Origin: Polaribacter atrinae
GTDB taxonomy: Bacteria > Bacteroidota > Bacteroidia > Flavobacteriales > Flavobacteriaceae
Length of the DNA stretch: 64,000 nt
Reading direction: 5' to 3'
Assembly (NCBI RefSeq): GCF_038023995.1
Contig: NZ_CP150660.1
Coordinates: 2,292,501 to 2,356,500 of the forward strand
Shown here: positions 51,795 through 60,753 of the stretch, one piece after another
How positions within the stretch are numbered: the first letter of the stretch is position 1
Layout: each line of letters begins with the position of its first letter
Position numbers and translations under genes: made by a program
Notes under the pieces: model-generated
Told to the model about the DNA's origin: nothing
What the model saw: only the letters and a program-made list of their open reading frames with translations
Database searches by the model: none

Positions 51795-52778
51795 TTAATT
51801 CTCAAAAACCACAGAACTCTGTCCTGTTCCAACTGTCAACTCTATTTTTCTTCCAAGAATTAAAGCTCTATTATCAGGTTCGTGACCTGCAGGAAAATCA
51901 AACATCACCGGAAAATTATACTCTTTTACAACATCTAGAACAAGCTCTTCTATAGTATGCCCCCAATTGGTAGAATTACTCTTGATTTTAGAAATGTCTC
52001 CAATAATTAAACCTTTACATTTATCAAAATAACCAGCACGTTTTAAGCTTTGTAACATTCTATCTATAGAATATTTATATTCTCCAATTTCTTCAATAAA
52101 AAGGATCTTACCATTTGTATCAACCTCACTATTAGAACCCAACATAGATGCTAATAATGCAAGGTTACCTCCTACTATTTGTCCGCTAACCTCTCCTTTT
52201 CTATTGTATTTAGAAGAAGGAATCGTGTATTTTAATTGCTCACCAAAAATTGCTTTTTTAAAAGTAGACAACGTTTCTACAATTAACTCTGGTTTATCAT
52301 CTACGCTAGACCCCATCATTGCATGCATCGTTTCTACCCCAAGATTGTGAATATGACTATGAAAAGCCGTAATATCTGAATAGCCAATAATCCATTTAGG
52401 ATGTTCTAGAAAAAAAGTATAATCTAATTTATCTAAAACCCTAACAGACCCATAACCACCACGTCCAGACCAAATTGCTTTAAAATTTGGGTTATCTAAT
52501 GCTTTTTGAAAATCTGCTGCTCTTTCATCATCAGAACCTGCAAAATGACTGTCTTTATTAAAAATATGTTCTCCTAAAACAACTTTTAATCCCCAACTTT
52601 CTGCTAATTGTTTTGCTCTAGCAATGGTTGCTTCTCGGTTTTTTAAAATTCCGGCAGGTGCAACAATTGCAATAGTATCTCCTATTTGTAGGTAGGGAGG
52701 TGAAATTAATTTTTCTTGTGCTTTTACGAATGAGAAAATCATTAAAAGTGAAAGTGTAAAAAGTGTTTTTTTATTCAA
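51795..52778 (-). CDS. S66 LD-carboxypeptidase
   Basis: A murein recycling or remodelling peptidase that removes D-Ala from tetrapeptides. 327 residues, with signal peptide MNKKTLFTLSLLMIFSFVKA, so it is periplasmic, unlike cytosolic LdcA. Motifs: GRGGYGSVR (about 105-113), the nucleophile Ser134 in IIGYSDITAFH, GGNLALLASMLGS, the Glu in LFIEEIGEYKYSIDRML, and the His in FPAGHEPDNRALILG. That gives the Ser-Glu-His triad. It is divergent from metG. Confidence 0.94.
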   Translation of the reverse strand: MNKKTLFTLSLLMIFSFVKAQEKLISPPYLQIGDTIAIVAPAGILKNREATIARAKQLAESWGLKVVLGEHIFNKDSHFAGSDDERAADFQKALDNPNFKAIWSGRGGYGSVRVLDKLDYTFFLEHPKWIIGYSDITAFHSHIHNLGVETMHAMMGSSVDDKPELIVETLSTFKKAIFGEQLKYTIPSSKYNRKGEVSGQIVGGNLALLASMLGSNSEVDTNGKILFIEEIGEYKYSIDRMLQSLKRAGYFDKCKGLIIGDISKIKSNSTNWGHTIEELVLDVVKEYNFPVMFDFPAGHEPDNRALILGRKIELTVGTGQSSVVFEN

Positions 52779-52869
52779 AATTTGTCTTATTTATTTGGTA
52801 CTAATCAACTAAAAATCTAATTACTGTAAATGTATCAATTTTCAATGGTTTTTAAAACTCCCTTTTTTG

Positions 52870-52877
52870 TACTTTTG
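52870..52877 (+). promoter_or_regulatory. -7 promoter box of metG (TACTTTTG)
   Basis: TACTTTTG matches TAnnTTTG, 38 bases before ATG 52916. No clear -33 element. Confidence 0.5.
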
Positions 52878-52915
52878 CACTTCAAAAATCAGTCCACAAT
52901 TAATACATAGAACAC

Positions 52916-54970
52916 ATGAGTGCTCCTAAAAGATATACAATTACTGCCGCTTTACCATATACAAATGGTCCAATACATATTGGTCACTTAGCAGGTGTTT
53001 ACGTTCCTGCAGATATTTATGCGCGTTATTTACGTTTAACAGGTAATGATGTTGCCTACATTTCTGGTTCGGATGAGCATGGTGCTGCCATACCAATGAG
53101 AGCTAAAAAAGAAGGCGTTTCTCCGCAAGTAATTATTGATAAATACCACGGAATCATCAAAAAATCTTTTGAAGATTTCGGAATTTCTTTTGATAATTAT
53201 TCTAGAACATCAGCTAAAATTCATCATGAAACTGCCTCAGAGTTTTTTACAAAAATGTATAATGATGGTGAGTTTATAGAAGAAGTTTCGGCACAATTGT
53301 ATGACGCAGAAGCAAATCAGTTTTTAGCAGACAGGTTTGTGGTAGGAACTTGCCCAAAATGTGGTTTCGAAGAAAGTTATGGAGATCAATGTGAAAACTG
53401 TGGTACTTCTCACAACGCTACAGATTTAATTAATCCTAAATCTGCAATTACAGGAAATGTACCATCAGTAAAAGAAACAAAACACTGGTTTTTACCTCTA
53501 GATAAACACGAAGCTTTTTTACGTGAGTGGATTTTAGAAGGTCATAAAAAAGATTGGAAACCTAATGTTTACGGACAAGTAAAAAGTTGGGTAGAAGATG
53601 GTTTAAGACCAAGAGCAGTAACAAGAGATTTAGATTGGGGAATTCCGGTTCCTTTAAAAGATGCCGAAGGAAAAGTGTTATATGTTTGGTTTGATGCGCC
53701 AATTGGCTACATTTCATCTACCAAAGAATGGGCAGCAAGAGAAGGAAAAAACTGGGAAGATTATTGGAAAAAAGATGATACCAAATTGGTTCATTTTATA
53801 GGAAAAGACAATATTGTTTTTCACTGTATTATTTTTCCATCGATGTTAAAAGCACATGGAGATTATATTTTACCAGATAATGTACCTGCAAACGAGTTTT
53901 TAAATTTAGAAGGAAATAAATTATCGACTTCTAAAAACTGGGCAGTTTGGTTGCATGAGTATTTAGAAGAATTTCCAGATCAGCAAGATGTTTTACGTTA
54001 TACATTAACTGCAAACGCACCAGAAAGTAAAGACAACGATTTTACTTGGAAAGATTTTCAGGCTAAAAACAACAACGAATTGGTTGCTATTTTTGGTAAC
54101 TTTATCAACAGAGTTGTGGTTTTAACTAATAAATATTACGAAGGCATTATACCTGCGCCAAACGATTTTACAGAAGTAGATGAAGATGTTTTAGCAGCTG
54201 TAAAAGAGTTTCCGAATATTATTGGAAAGTCTATTGAAAGATATAGATTTAGAGAAGCTAGCCAAGAATTAATGAATTTAGCAAGACTCGGTAACAAGTA
54301 TTTAGCCGATGAAGAGCCTTGGAAAGTTATAAAAGTAGATGCAGAACGTGTACAAACAATTATGTATGTTGCTTTGCAAATTTCTGCAGCTTTAGCAGTT
54401 GTTTCTAAACCATTTTTACCTTTTACTTCAGATAAATTAAAAGGTATTTTAAATATTGATGATAAACTGTCTTGGAATGATATTACTGAAAAAGAAATTT
54501 TATTACCTGCAGCTCATCAAATAAACAAAGCAGAATTATTGTTTTCTAAAATTGAGGATAAAACAATTGATGCTCAAATTGAAAAATTAGAAGCTACTAA
54601 AATTGCCAACGAACAAGAAAATAAAGTGGTAGAACCACAGAAAGAAACTATAGAATTTGATGATTTTACCAAACTAGATATTAGAATTGGTACCATTTTA
54701 GAAGCAGAAAAAGTAGCTAAAACTAAAAAGCTTTTAAAATTAAAGGTAGATGTTGGTATTGATACAAGAACCATTGTTTCTGGTATTGCAGAAAGCTTTA
54801 AACCAGAAGATATTATTGGTCAACAAGTTTCTGTTTTGGTAAACTTAGCACCTAGAAAAATTAGAGGTGTAGAAAGCCAAGGAATGATTTTAATGACAGA
54901 TACTCCTGATGGAAAATTAGCCTTTGTAGAACCTACAAAAGAAGTTAAAAACGGACAACAAGTAAGTTAA
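52916..54970 (+). CDS. metG: Methionyl-tRNA synthetase
   Basis: Charges tRNA-Met. 684 residues with the class I HIGH motif at 21-24 ([16 protein letters not shown]), the zinc knuckle about 143-162 ([20 protein letters not shown]), and a KMSKS variant, KLSTSKN, near 340. A C-terminal tRNA-binding (EMAP/Arc1-like) domain covers about 580-684 ([27 protein letters not shown]), which supports dimerisation. Length and architecture are standard. Single gene with its own -7 box and a strong terminator. Confidence 0.98.
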   Translation: MSAPKRYTITAALPYTNGPIHIGHLAGVYVPADIYARYLRLTGNDVAYISGSDEHGAAIPMRAKKEGVSPQVIIDKYHGIIKKSFEDFGISFDNYSRTSAKIHHETASEFFTKMYNDGEFIEEVSAQLYDAEANQFLADRFVVGTCPKCGFEESYGDQCENCGTSHNATDLINPKSAITGNVPSVKETKHWFLPLDKHEAFLREWILEGHKKDWKPNVYGQVKSWVEDGLRPRAVTRDLDWGIPVPLKDAEGKVLYVWFDAPIGYISSTKEWAAREGKNWEDYWKKDDTKLVHFIGKDNIVFHCIIFPSMLKAHGDYILPDNVPANEFLNLEGNKLSTSKNWAVWLHEYLEEFPDQQDVLRYTLTANAPESKDNDFTWKDFQAKNNNELVAIFGNFINRVVVLTNKYYEGIIPAPNDFTEVDEDVLAAVKEFPNIIGKSIERYRFREASQELMNLARLGNKYLADEEPWKVIKVDAERVQTIMYVALQISAALAVVSKPFLPFTSDKLKGILNIDDKLSWNDITEKEILLPAAHQINKAELLFSKIEDKTIDAQIEKLEATKIANEQENKVVEPQKETIEFDDFTKLDIRIGTILEAEKVAKTKKLLKLKVDVGIDTRTIVSGIAESFKPEDIIGQQVSVLVNLAPRKIRGVESQGMILMTDTPDGKLAFVEPTKEVKNGQQVS

Positions 54971-54992
54971 TACTTAAAAGAAATACAACTAT

Positions 54993-55042
54993 AAAGAAGC
55001 CCTTAATTTTCATCTGAAAATTAAGGGCTTCTTTTTTTTTAA
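54993..55042 (+). terminator. Intrinsic terminator of metG
   Basis: Twenty-base arms (54993-55012 and 55015-55034, core AAGCCCTTAATTTTCA) with a two-base loop, followed by T6 or more. Confidence 0.92.
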
Positions 55043-55216
55043 GTAAAATTAGCATAAATTAGTTCTTTTAAAAACTATGCCTTATTTATTAATAATAATT
55101 GAATTTTATTCAAAAAACACATCTTAAAGTTTAACTTTTCACCGATAATCACAAACAATTCACAGAAAGTTATGTTCTTTTTAACGAATTAATATTTTTT
55201 CTAATACCTAATGAAT

Positions 55217-55358
55217 TAAATTTGTAGTAGAAAAACATTTTTACCTTAAAGATATTAGAGAAGTAACATGTTAAGAAATCCCTATAATTTTTAACAAATA
55301 AAAGTTACCCTCACTTTTGTTAAATCGCCAAAACATTAATTTATTTTGGCGATTTTCA
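55217..55358 (+). ncRNA. Candidate small RNA between metG and the iorB-like gene
   Basis: A perfect -7 box TAAATTTG (55217-55224) is followed by about 100 non-coding bases and a hairpin (AAATCGCCAAAA 55322-55333, TTTTGGCGATTT 55344-55355) with T-rich sequence after it. No gene on this strand lies downstream. A transcript of roughly 125 bases could result. The hairpin also serves as the terminator of the opposite iorB-like gene, so its presence is explained otherwise, and no -33 box was found. Apart from this the 54971-55381 gap holds only the metG terminator. Confidence 0.25.
55322..55358. terminator. Hairpin terminator downstream of the iorB-like gene
   Basis: Arms AAATCGCCAAAA (55322-55333) and TTTTGGCGATTT (55344-55355), loop of ten, 24 bases past the minus-strand stop at 55382. 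T-rich on the plus side, AT-rich on the other. Confidence 0.65.
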
Positions 55359-55381
55359 TTTTATTCTAATAATGCTTTTAA

Positions 55382-57598
55382 CTATCCTAAAACTTCACTC
55401 TTATTCAATTCATTAACAAAAGGCTGACGATATAGTCTCTTACCCAATGCAGCGTTAATTGCATTTGCCACTGCGCCTCCTGCTGGTGGTAAACCTGGTT
55501 CTCCTAATCCGGTTGGAGATAAATCATTTTCTACAAAATGAACTACTACTTTTGGAGTTTCTTGCATTCTAATTAAACGATACGTATCAAAGTTTTTTGC
55601 ATTTGGTTTTCCATCTTTAAAAGAGAAACCTGCATACATAGCATGCCCTATTCCATCTAAAACACCACCTTCTACTTGGTTTCTTGCTCCCGTTGGGTTT
55701 ACAACAATACCACAATCTACGGCAACAGTTACTTTTTTAACTACAGGAAAACCATCTTTTAACACCATTTCGGCAATTTCAGCAACGTGTGTATTATGGC
55801 TATAATAAGCAGAAAAACCTTGGTAAACACCTTCTTTTGTTTTACCCCAATTTCCTTTTTCTCTCACTAATTTAATAGTATCTTCCATTCTTTGTCCAGA
55901 ATATTCAATCTTTTCATCGGTAGATCCTTTTACAGACTGCAATAAATCTAAACGTAGTTGAATGGTGTCTATATTTAATTCTGCTGCTAATTCATCAAAG
56001 AAACTTTGTTCTACAAACGCTAAAAAATTGGTGTAAGGAGCTCTCCATGCTCCGGTTGTTATATTGCTATTATAACTACCTGTTTCTACTTTATAGTTAG
56101 GGATACATCCTGCAGGAAAAAAGTTAGGAATCAATCCGTACATGTTTCCATTTACAGCGGCTTCCTTTAAATGATAACCGGTTACCTTTCCGTCTTTTAA
56201 AGCTGCCTTTATTCTATATTTTACAGCTGGCTTATAAACTCCCGTTGTCATATCATCTTCTCTAGTAGAAACTAATTTTACCGGTTTTTTAATGGCATTA
56301 GATATTTCTGCAGCTTCATACACAAAATCTGCGTACAATCTTCTACCAAAACCACCACCCATTCTGGTCATTTCTAACGAGATTTTATCTACCTCAAAAC
56401 CTAATAAATCTGCAACTACATTTGCTGCAAATTCTGGTGTTTGTACAGGGCCTGCTAAATGTATTTTTTCTGATGTAACATCAGCATAAAAATTCATGGG
56501 CTCCATACAATTATGTGGTAAAAAAGGAGAATGATATGTTTTTTCTATCACTTTATCTGCAGTGGCAAAAGCCTTTTTTATATCACCATCTTCTCTTCTT
56601 GTATTTAGTTTTTTACCCTCTAAAATTTCAGTTAAAACTTTATCATGGGTTTCTGTAGATTCTAATTTGCTATCTTTTTTCCAAACAGCAGCAAGTGCTT
56701 TTTTGCCTTTTATTGCCGCCCAAGTATTTTCTGCAATAACAACTACTTTATCTGTTTCAGACATGGTAAATGTCCAATTTGTCTTACCAGATGCCACATA
56801 CTGTCTTATCTTATCACCAATCGTAATTACATCAATAACTCCTTTTACTTTTTTTGCGGCCGTAGCATCAAAACTTTCTAATATTTGTCCGAAAGCGGGT
56901 GGTCTTAAAACAGTAGCAATCACCATTCCGTCTGTTTTGTAATCAAATCCAAAAAGTGGTTTTCCTGTAATAATTTTATCAATATCTACATTTACAATTT
57001 CTTGACCAATAATGGTATAATCCTTAGTTTCTTTTAATGTTACATTTTCTGGCACTTCTAATAATGCTGCTTCTTTTACAACATCTCCATAACCTAATTG
57101 ATCTCCATTTGCATTGGTAATAATTCCTTTTGATGCTTTACACGTACTTGCATCTACATTCCATTTTGCAGCTGCAGCATTTATCAACATTTGTTTAGTG
57201 GTTGCTCCTGTTTGTCTTAAAGCATCCCAACCAAATCGAATAGATTGACTTCCGCCAGCCAATTGTCTTGTAAAATTATTAGTGTCTAAATTTCCTTGCG
57301 CTACGTTAACTTTACTCCATTCTACATCTAATTCTTCTGCAATAAGCATTGGCATTGCTGTTTTTACACCTTGTCCAATTTCTGGATTTGGAGAAAAGAT
57401 AGTAACATAACCGTCATCAGAAATTTTTATAAATGCATTAAAATCATTGAAGTTTAAACTCTCAATATCTACAGGCATTACTGCTTCTGGCTTACAAGCC
57501 GTTAATAAATTAAAGCCAATTAATAAACCACCACTTGCTAAAACTGATGCCTTTAAAAAGTTTCTTCTACTAAAATTATTTTTTGATATAGATTCCAT
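55382..57598 (-). CDS. Molybdopterin-binding hydroxylase large subunit (IorB-like)
   Basis: A large subunit of a xanthine-dehydrogenase-family enzyme, of the isoquinoline 1-oxidoreductase/aldehyde-oxidase type, 738 residues. Tat signal SRRNFLKASVLASGGLLIGF (about 10-29), so it is exported folded with cofactor. Moco-binding motifs: EIGQGVKTAMPMLIAEELDV, RMGGGFGRRLYADFVYEAAE (about 405-424), GAWRAPYTNFLAFVEQSFFD, and the C-terminal GLGEPGLPPAGGAVANAINA with the likely base Glu. It lies downstream of the [2Fe-2S] subunit gene by 20 bases. The substrate is unknown, probably an N-heterocycle or aldehyde. Confidence 0.93.
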   Translation of the reverse strand: MESISKNNFSRRNFLKASVLASGGLLIGFNLLTACKPEAVMPVDIESLNFNDFNAFIKISDDGYVTIFSPNPEIGQGVKTAMPMLIAEELDVEWSKVNVAQGNLDTNNFTRQLAGGSQSIRFGWDALRQTGATTKQMLINAAAAKWNVDASTCKASKGIITNANGDQLGYGDVVKEAALLEVPENVTLKETKDYTIIGQEIVNVDIDKIITGKPLFGFDYKTDGMVIATVLRPPAFGQILESFDATAAKKVKGVIDVITIGDKIRQYVASGKTNWTFTMSETDKVVVIAENTWAAIKGKKALAAVWKKDSKLESTETHDKVLTEILEGKKLNTRREDGDIKKAFATADKVIEKTYHSPFLPHNCMEPMNFYADVTSEKIHLAGPVQTPEFAANVVADLLGFEVDKISLEMTRMGGGFGRRLYADFVYEAAEISNAIKKPVKLVSTREDDMTTGVYKPAVKYRIKAALKDGKVTGYHLKEAAVNGNMYGLIPNFFPAGCIPNYKVETGSYNSNITTGAWRAPYTNFLAFVEQSFFDELAAELNIDTIQLRLDLLQSVKGSTDEKIEYSGQRMEDTIKLVREKGNWGKTKEGVYQGFSAYYSHNTHVAEIAEMVLKDGFPVVKKVTVAVDCGIVVNPTGARNQVEGGVLDGIGHAMYAGFSFKDGKPNAKNFDTYRLIRMQETPKVVVHFVENDLSPTGLGEPGLPPAGGAVANAINAALGKRLYRQPFVNELNKSEVLG

Positions 57599-57618
57599 TT
57601 TGTGAAGTAGTTTTATGA

Positions 57619-58080
57619 TTAAGACATTTTATTTGCAGCAACTTTTACCGCTTTTTCAATTCTATTATATGAAGCACATCTACAAATGTTACCATTCATT
57701 GCTTCTCTAATTTCTTCCTCTGAAGGATTCTTATTTTCAGCTAAAAAAGCAGAAGCAGTCATAATTTGACCTGCCTGACAATAGCCACATTGCGGCACAT
57801 CTATCTCTTTCCACGCCTCTTGTACCGGATGTTTTCCATCATTAGACAGCCCTTCTATAGTGGTGATTTTTACAGCATCTAAAATAGAAACTTGCATTTG
57901 ACAACTTCTTGTTGCAACACCATCTAGATGAACAGTGCAGGCGCCACATTGCGCAATTCCGCAACCAAATTTTGTACCTACTAAATTTAGTTCATCTCTT
58001 AAAATCCATAGCAATGGAGTGTCTGCATCTGCAGATACTTTACGTTCTTTTCCGTTAATATGAAGTGTGTAATTTGGCAT
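57619..58080 (-). CDS. [2Fe-2S] small subunit of a molybdenum hydroxylase (IorA-like)
   Basis: The electron-transfer subunit of the same enzyme, 153 residues, with two iron-sulfur clusters. The plant-type cluster uses Cys40, Cys45, Cys48 (CGIAQCGAC) and Cys60; the second uses Cys98, Cys101 (CGYC), Cys133 and Cys135 (CRC). It has no signal of its own and is presumably exported with the Tat-signal-bearing large subunit. First gene of the pair. A palindrome TTAACT-AGA-AGTTAA (58135-58149) about 60 bases upstream could be a regulator site. Confidence 0.95.
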   Translation of the reverse strand: MPNYTLHINGKERKVSADADTPLLWILRDELNLVGTKFGCGIAQCGACTVHLDGVATRSCQMQVSILDAVKITTIEGLSNDGKHPVQEAWKEIDVPQCGYCQAGQIMTASAFLAENKNPSEEEIREAMNGNICRCASYNRIEKAVKVAANKMS

Positions 58081-58134
58081 AGAAAGTCGGTTTTAAATTG
58101 AAGTTGGAAGTTACAAAAAATTGCTTTCGTTATT

Positions 58135-58149
58135 TTAACTAGAAGTTAA
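58135..58149. promoter_or_regulatory. Palindrome upstream of the iorA-iorB-like operon
   Basis: TTAACT (58135-58140), three bases, AGTTAA (58144-58149). Position and symmetry suit a transcription factor site; weak evidence by itself. Confidence 0.3.
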
Positions 58150-58233
58150 ATGAATATATTTTGGGATTATTTTAACGAAAACAAACTATAAATACCTAAA
58201 TAACAACACAATAATAAGTTAAAAATAGTTTAA

Positions 58234-58267
58234 AGCAAAAAAAATCCACCCTAAGAAAGGGTGGATT
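58234..58267 (-). terminator. Intrinsic terminator after the 148-residue gene
   Basis: On the minus strand AATCCACCCT, loop, AGGGTGGATT (58267-58243) followed by T7. It sits 46 bases past the stop at 58313. Confidence 0.88.
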
Positions 58268-58312
58268 CAACTTTTTCAAATCAATTTTACGCAGCTTTAT
58301 CTTACTATTTCT

Positions 58313-58759
58313 TTATTCCACATCTATAATTCGTTTTTGTTTTTCTGTTTTCTTTATCTTTTTTAAAATATCAAACAAACTTAGTTTTAACTCCCTGTGT
58401 TCTTTTAAGTGATTTTTAAATAAAATAAGTAATGTTTTATGCTCATTCTTATAAGTTTCTTTTTGCTGATCACCCTTACTATCTATAACTTCGAGGCTAT
58501 TTTCATGTTTTTGAACCAATTGAATTAACGCATCATTGGTCTTTATAGAATTACTTAATTTCTCAATAATTTCTTTGCTTTTAGCGTAAGATTGAAAATT
58601 GATTAATTGAAGGGTATTCCATTTTATTAAGTCTTCGAAAAAGAGATATTCATCATTTAAAAACTCTAATTCTAAACGCCATTCTTTAGATTCATTGTGC
58701 ATTTCTTCTGCACTTAACCATTTTATATAACTTGTATTTACATGTTTAATTTTCATCAT
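58313..58759 (-). CDS. Helical cytosolic protein under a probable FNR-type promoter
   Basis: A 148-residue, strongly charged, almost all-helical protein (MMKIKHVNTSYIKWLSAEEM; YFFEDLIKWNTLQL; C-terminus LFDILKKIKKTEKQKR), probably coiled coil. No signal or recognised domain. It is a single-gene unit with its own terminator. Upstream is a perfect TGAT-N4-ATCA palindrome at the same distance from a -7-like box as at the universal stress gene at 61596. It therefore probably belongs to the same oxygen- or redox-responsive group as its neighbours. The function is unknown. Confidence 0.75.
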   Translation of the reverse strand: MMKIKHVNTSYIKWLSAEEMHNESKEWRLELEFLNDEYLFFEDLIKWNTLQLINFQSYAKSKEIIEKLSNSIKTNDALIQLVQKHENSLEVIDSKGDQQKETYKNEHKTLLILFKNHLKEHRELKLSLFDILKKIKKTEKQKRIIDVE

Positions 58760-58797
58760 AAATAGTATTAAATTCTATACTAAAAACTTATCTCCCC

Positions 58798-58841
58798 CTA
58801 ATTTACTTAAAAAAACAAGCTTATAAAATGATTAATATCAT
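58798..58841 (-). promoter_or_regulatory. FNR-like box and -7 element of the 148-residue gene
   Basis: The palindrome ATGATTAATATCAT (58828-58841) contains TGAT-N4-ATCA, the FNR/CRP-family core. On the minus strand it is followed by TAAATTAG (58805-58798), one mismatch from TAnnTTTG. The palindrome centre is 29.5 bases from the -7 box, placing it near -41.5, the class II activator position. Confidence 0.6.
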
Positions 58842-58846
58842 CTAAA

Positions 58847-59698
58847 TTAGTTTGTCTTTTCTCCTGAAGGAATTACTAAGAAAGGTACATTTAAGTGAAA
58901 ACCTATTTGACTAATTGTTGATTTAAAAAATAGATTTTCGAAAAAAGAATGCTTATTGTTTATCATCACTAACAGATTTATTTGCATTTTTAATTGAAAT
59001 TCAGAAATAGCACCTGTTACACTTTGGTTGCTTACACTATAGAATAAATGGGTAACATTTTTTAATATTTTATCTAACTTCTGTTTATTTTCTATTTGAT
59101 TTTTAGATAAATCATCGCCATAAGTAGTGTTTATTATATTTATTCTAGAACTATTAGAAAGGCCAATATCTACAATTAGTTTTACTTGTTTTTCATTAAA
59201 AGAAACTTCATAGTCCGAAGGAAATAATACTTCTTTAGGAGCTTTAAAAGCATAATTACTTGGTATTGCTAACACTGGGCATTTTGCATTTTTAATTATA
59301 TGTACGGTGTTAGAACCAAATAAAATTTCGGTTAAACCCGTTGCTCCTTTGGTTCCCATTAAAATAAGATCCATTACATATTTTTCATGCAACTCTTCTA
59401 TCTCATTTATTAAAGTATTAAATGAAGCTATTTTACGATACGTATGGTTTGGATTTTTAAATTGATTTTCAATTTTTTGTTGAAGTTTATCAAGTCCTTC
59501 CTCTGATGTCTTTCTTACAACATCAATTAAATTAAAACCGTCAACACCCGGTGTCATATACTCTACATCATAAATCATTGGTGTATAAGTATTCATTATA
59601 AAGAAATTACATTTTTCGTCCTTAAATAATTGAACTGCATATTGAATTGCATTCCACGAATTATCTGAAAAATCTGTAGGTAAAAGTATATTTTTCAT
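58847..59698 (-). CDS. Universal stress protein, tandem domain
   Basis: A 283-residue cytosolic protein with two UspA domains, about 1-145 and 150-280. The first has the classic start MKNILLPTDFSDNSWNAIQY and the ATP-type loop LMGTKGATGLTEILFGSNTV; the second is degenerate (EVLFPSDYEVSFNEK). Such proteins help survival in starvation, low oxygen or stress. A closely similar tandem protein is encoded at 60754-61596. The gene sits in a cluster with a hibernation factor and a sensor kinase/CRP-like regulator. No FNR-like box was seen upstream of this copy. Confidence 0.93.
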   Translation of the reverse strand: MKNILLPTDFSDNSWNAIQYAVQLFKDEKCNFFIMNTYTPMIYDVEYMTPGVDGFNLIDVVRKTSEEGLDKLQQKIENQFKNPNHTYRKIASFNTLINEIEELHEKYVMDLILMGTKGATGLTEILFGSNTVHIIKNAKCPVLAIPSNYAFKAPKEVLFPSDYEVSFNEKQVKLIVDIGLSNSSRINIINTTYGDDLSKNQIENKQKLDKILKNVTHLFYSVSNQSVTGAISEFQLKMQINLLVMINNKHSFFENLFFKSTISQIGFHLNVPFLVIPSGEKTN

Positions 59699-59765
59699 GA
59701 TGTTTGTTTTTAATAAATTCTAAATTATATTTCCTATTCCATAATCTCCTAGAAGAGATCTTTCC

Positions 59766-59786
59766 TATAGATTTATTTTATCTATA
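59766..59786. repeat. Small inverted repeat upstream of the first universal stress gene
   Basis: TATAGAT (59766-59772) and ATCTATA (59780-59786), 7-base loop, in the 272-base gap between the stress gene and the hibernation factor gene. A second, TCTATC/GATAGA, is at 59871-59887. Roles unknown; the gap otherwise holds the terminator at 59903-59949. Confidence 0.3.
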
Positions 59787-59902
59787 TGGCTTTAAAATAG
59801 ACTATGTTGCTTTTTAAGTATAAAATGACCTCCTAAGTTTCTTAGATTCTCCTTAATAAAGAGTTAAATATCTATCAGAAAGATAGAGCGCATCTGTTGC
59901 AG

Positions 59903-59949
59903 AATTATTATCAGACTAAAAAAAAGTCTTTATTAGCCTGATAATAATT
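59903..59949 (-). terminator. Long hairpin after the hibernation factor gene
   Basis: AATTATTATCAG (59903-59914) pairs with CTGATAATAATT (59938-59949), and the pairing continues inward with few mismatches (CTAA/TTAG). It lies 22 bases past the minus-strand stop at 59971. Confidence 0.7.
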
Positions 59950-59970
59950 TAACCGAGCATTGATCTGTAT

Positions 59971-60273
59971 TTACAGATAAGGTTTTGTAATTGCCTTTCT
60001 CTTTTGTAATTGCTTTTCTAAATCTGAAATAGTATTTTTTACAGCAAGTTCGTAATTTTTTTCATTTGACGATGCAAATAATCTTGGTCCTGGTGCACTT
60101 AATTCTATTTCACAAATTACGCCTTTGTTTTTAGAATCATTTTCTTTTTTAAAAAACACATCTGCTTTAATAATTGTTTCGAATTTTTTAACCAAACCAT
60201 CTAGCTTTTTTTCTGTATAAGCTTCCATAGTTTCACTTGTAGACATGTTAACAAATTGAATATTCATTTTCAT
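59971..60273 (-). CDS. Ribosome hibernation promoting factor (HPF/RaiA family)
   Basis: A 100-residue protein of the short HPF/YfiA family, beta-alpha-beta-beta-beta-alpha type. It begins MKMNIQFVNMSTSETMEAYT, then KKLDGLVKKFETIIKADVFF and the conserved CEIELSAPGPRLFASSNEKN and DLEKQLQKRK end. It binds the ribosome and stabilises inactive particles in stationary phase or stress. Its location among universal stress genes and a two-component/CRP regulator fits a dormancy programme, probably under low oxygen. It is 81 bases after the small membrane protein gene. Confidence 0.93.
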   Translation of the reverse strand: MKMNIQFVNMSTSETMEAYTEKKLDGLVKKFETIIKADVFFKKENDSKNKGVICEIELSAPGPRLFASSNEKNYELAVKNTISDLEKQLQKRKAITKPYL

Positions 60274-60310
60274 CTTTATGGTGTTTTTAGTTATTAATAA
60301 AAAAATTATT

Positions 60311-60325
60311 GAAACCTATCGTTTC
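60311..60325. promoter_or_regulatory. Palindrome upstream of the hibernation factor gene
   Basis: GAAAC-CTATC-GTTTC, 38 bases upstream of ATG 60273. It looks partly like a weak CRP-family site (TTGA-N6-TCG) but lacks the -7 spacing of the other two. A tentative regulator site. Confidence 0.25.
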
Positions 60326-60354
60326 GTATGTAGTTCTAAGATAATCCTTTTTAA

Positions 60355-60741
60355 TTAAATTATTATAATAGCATATGCAATATTTAATAGATATAAACCT
60401 ATTAGAAAAAGTAATGTATATATCGCCTGTACAAATCTAATATTTACAAGTTTTAACCAATGTATGGTTCGCTTCGGAATACTAAAAAGAGACAACCCTA
60501 TAAGTAATGATGACCAACCAATTAGGGTAATTATAAGTTTCCAATTAGGCTCCCAAATGTTATGAAATAGAATATTTATCAAACCAATAATAATGGCTAA
60601 AAAAGAAAAAATAATCAGAAATTTTTGATCTTCTAAATCATTAAATATTTGCCTGATTCTTTTTGGATTAAAACTGAGTATAACGAAAAAAATAAGTAAG
60701 TAATAACCCCAAAACTTTGCTAAAAAAATTGAATTATCCAT
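60355..60741 (-). CDS. Small four-helix membrane protein, unknown
   Basis: A 128-residue inner-membrane protein with four helices (about 8-24 AKFWGYYLLIFFVILSF, 43-60 FLIIFSFLAIIIGLIN, 70-88, 105-127 IYTLLFLIGLYLLNIAYAII). It lies 12 bases after the universal stress gene at 60754 and would be co-transcribed with it. That gene carries an FNR-like promoter, so this protein may also respond to oxygen. No family recognised. Confidence 0.75.
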   Translation of the reverse strand: MDNSIFLAKFWGYYLLIFFVILSFNPKRIRQIFNDLEDQKFLIIFSFLAIIIGLINILFHNIWEPNWKLIITLIGWSSLLIGLSLFSIPKRTIHWLKLVNIRFVQAIYTLLFLIGLYLLNIAYAIIII

Positions 60742-60753
60742 AACATATTGTTT

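Noticed and set aside
60310..60321. Third FNR-like box (TGA-N6-TCG) before the hibernation factor gene
   Set aside because: The right half site is wrong and no -7 box lies 29-30 bases downstream, unlike the two accepted sites.
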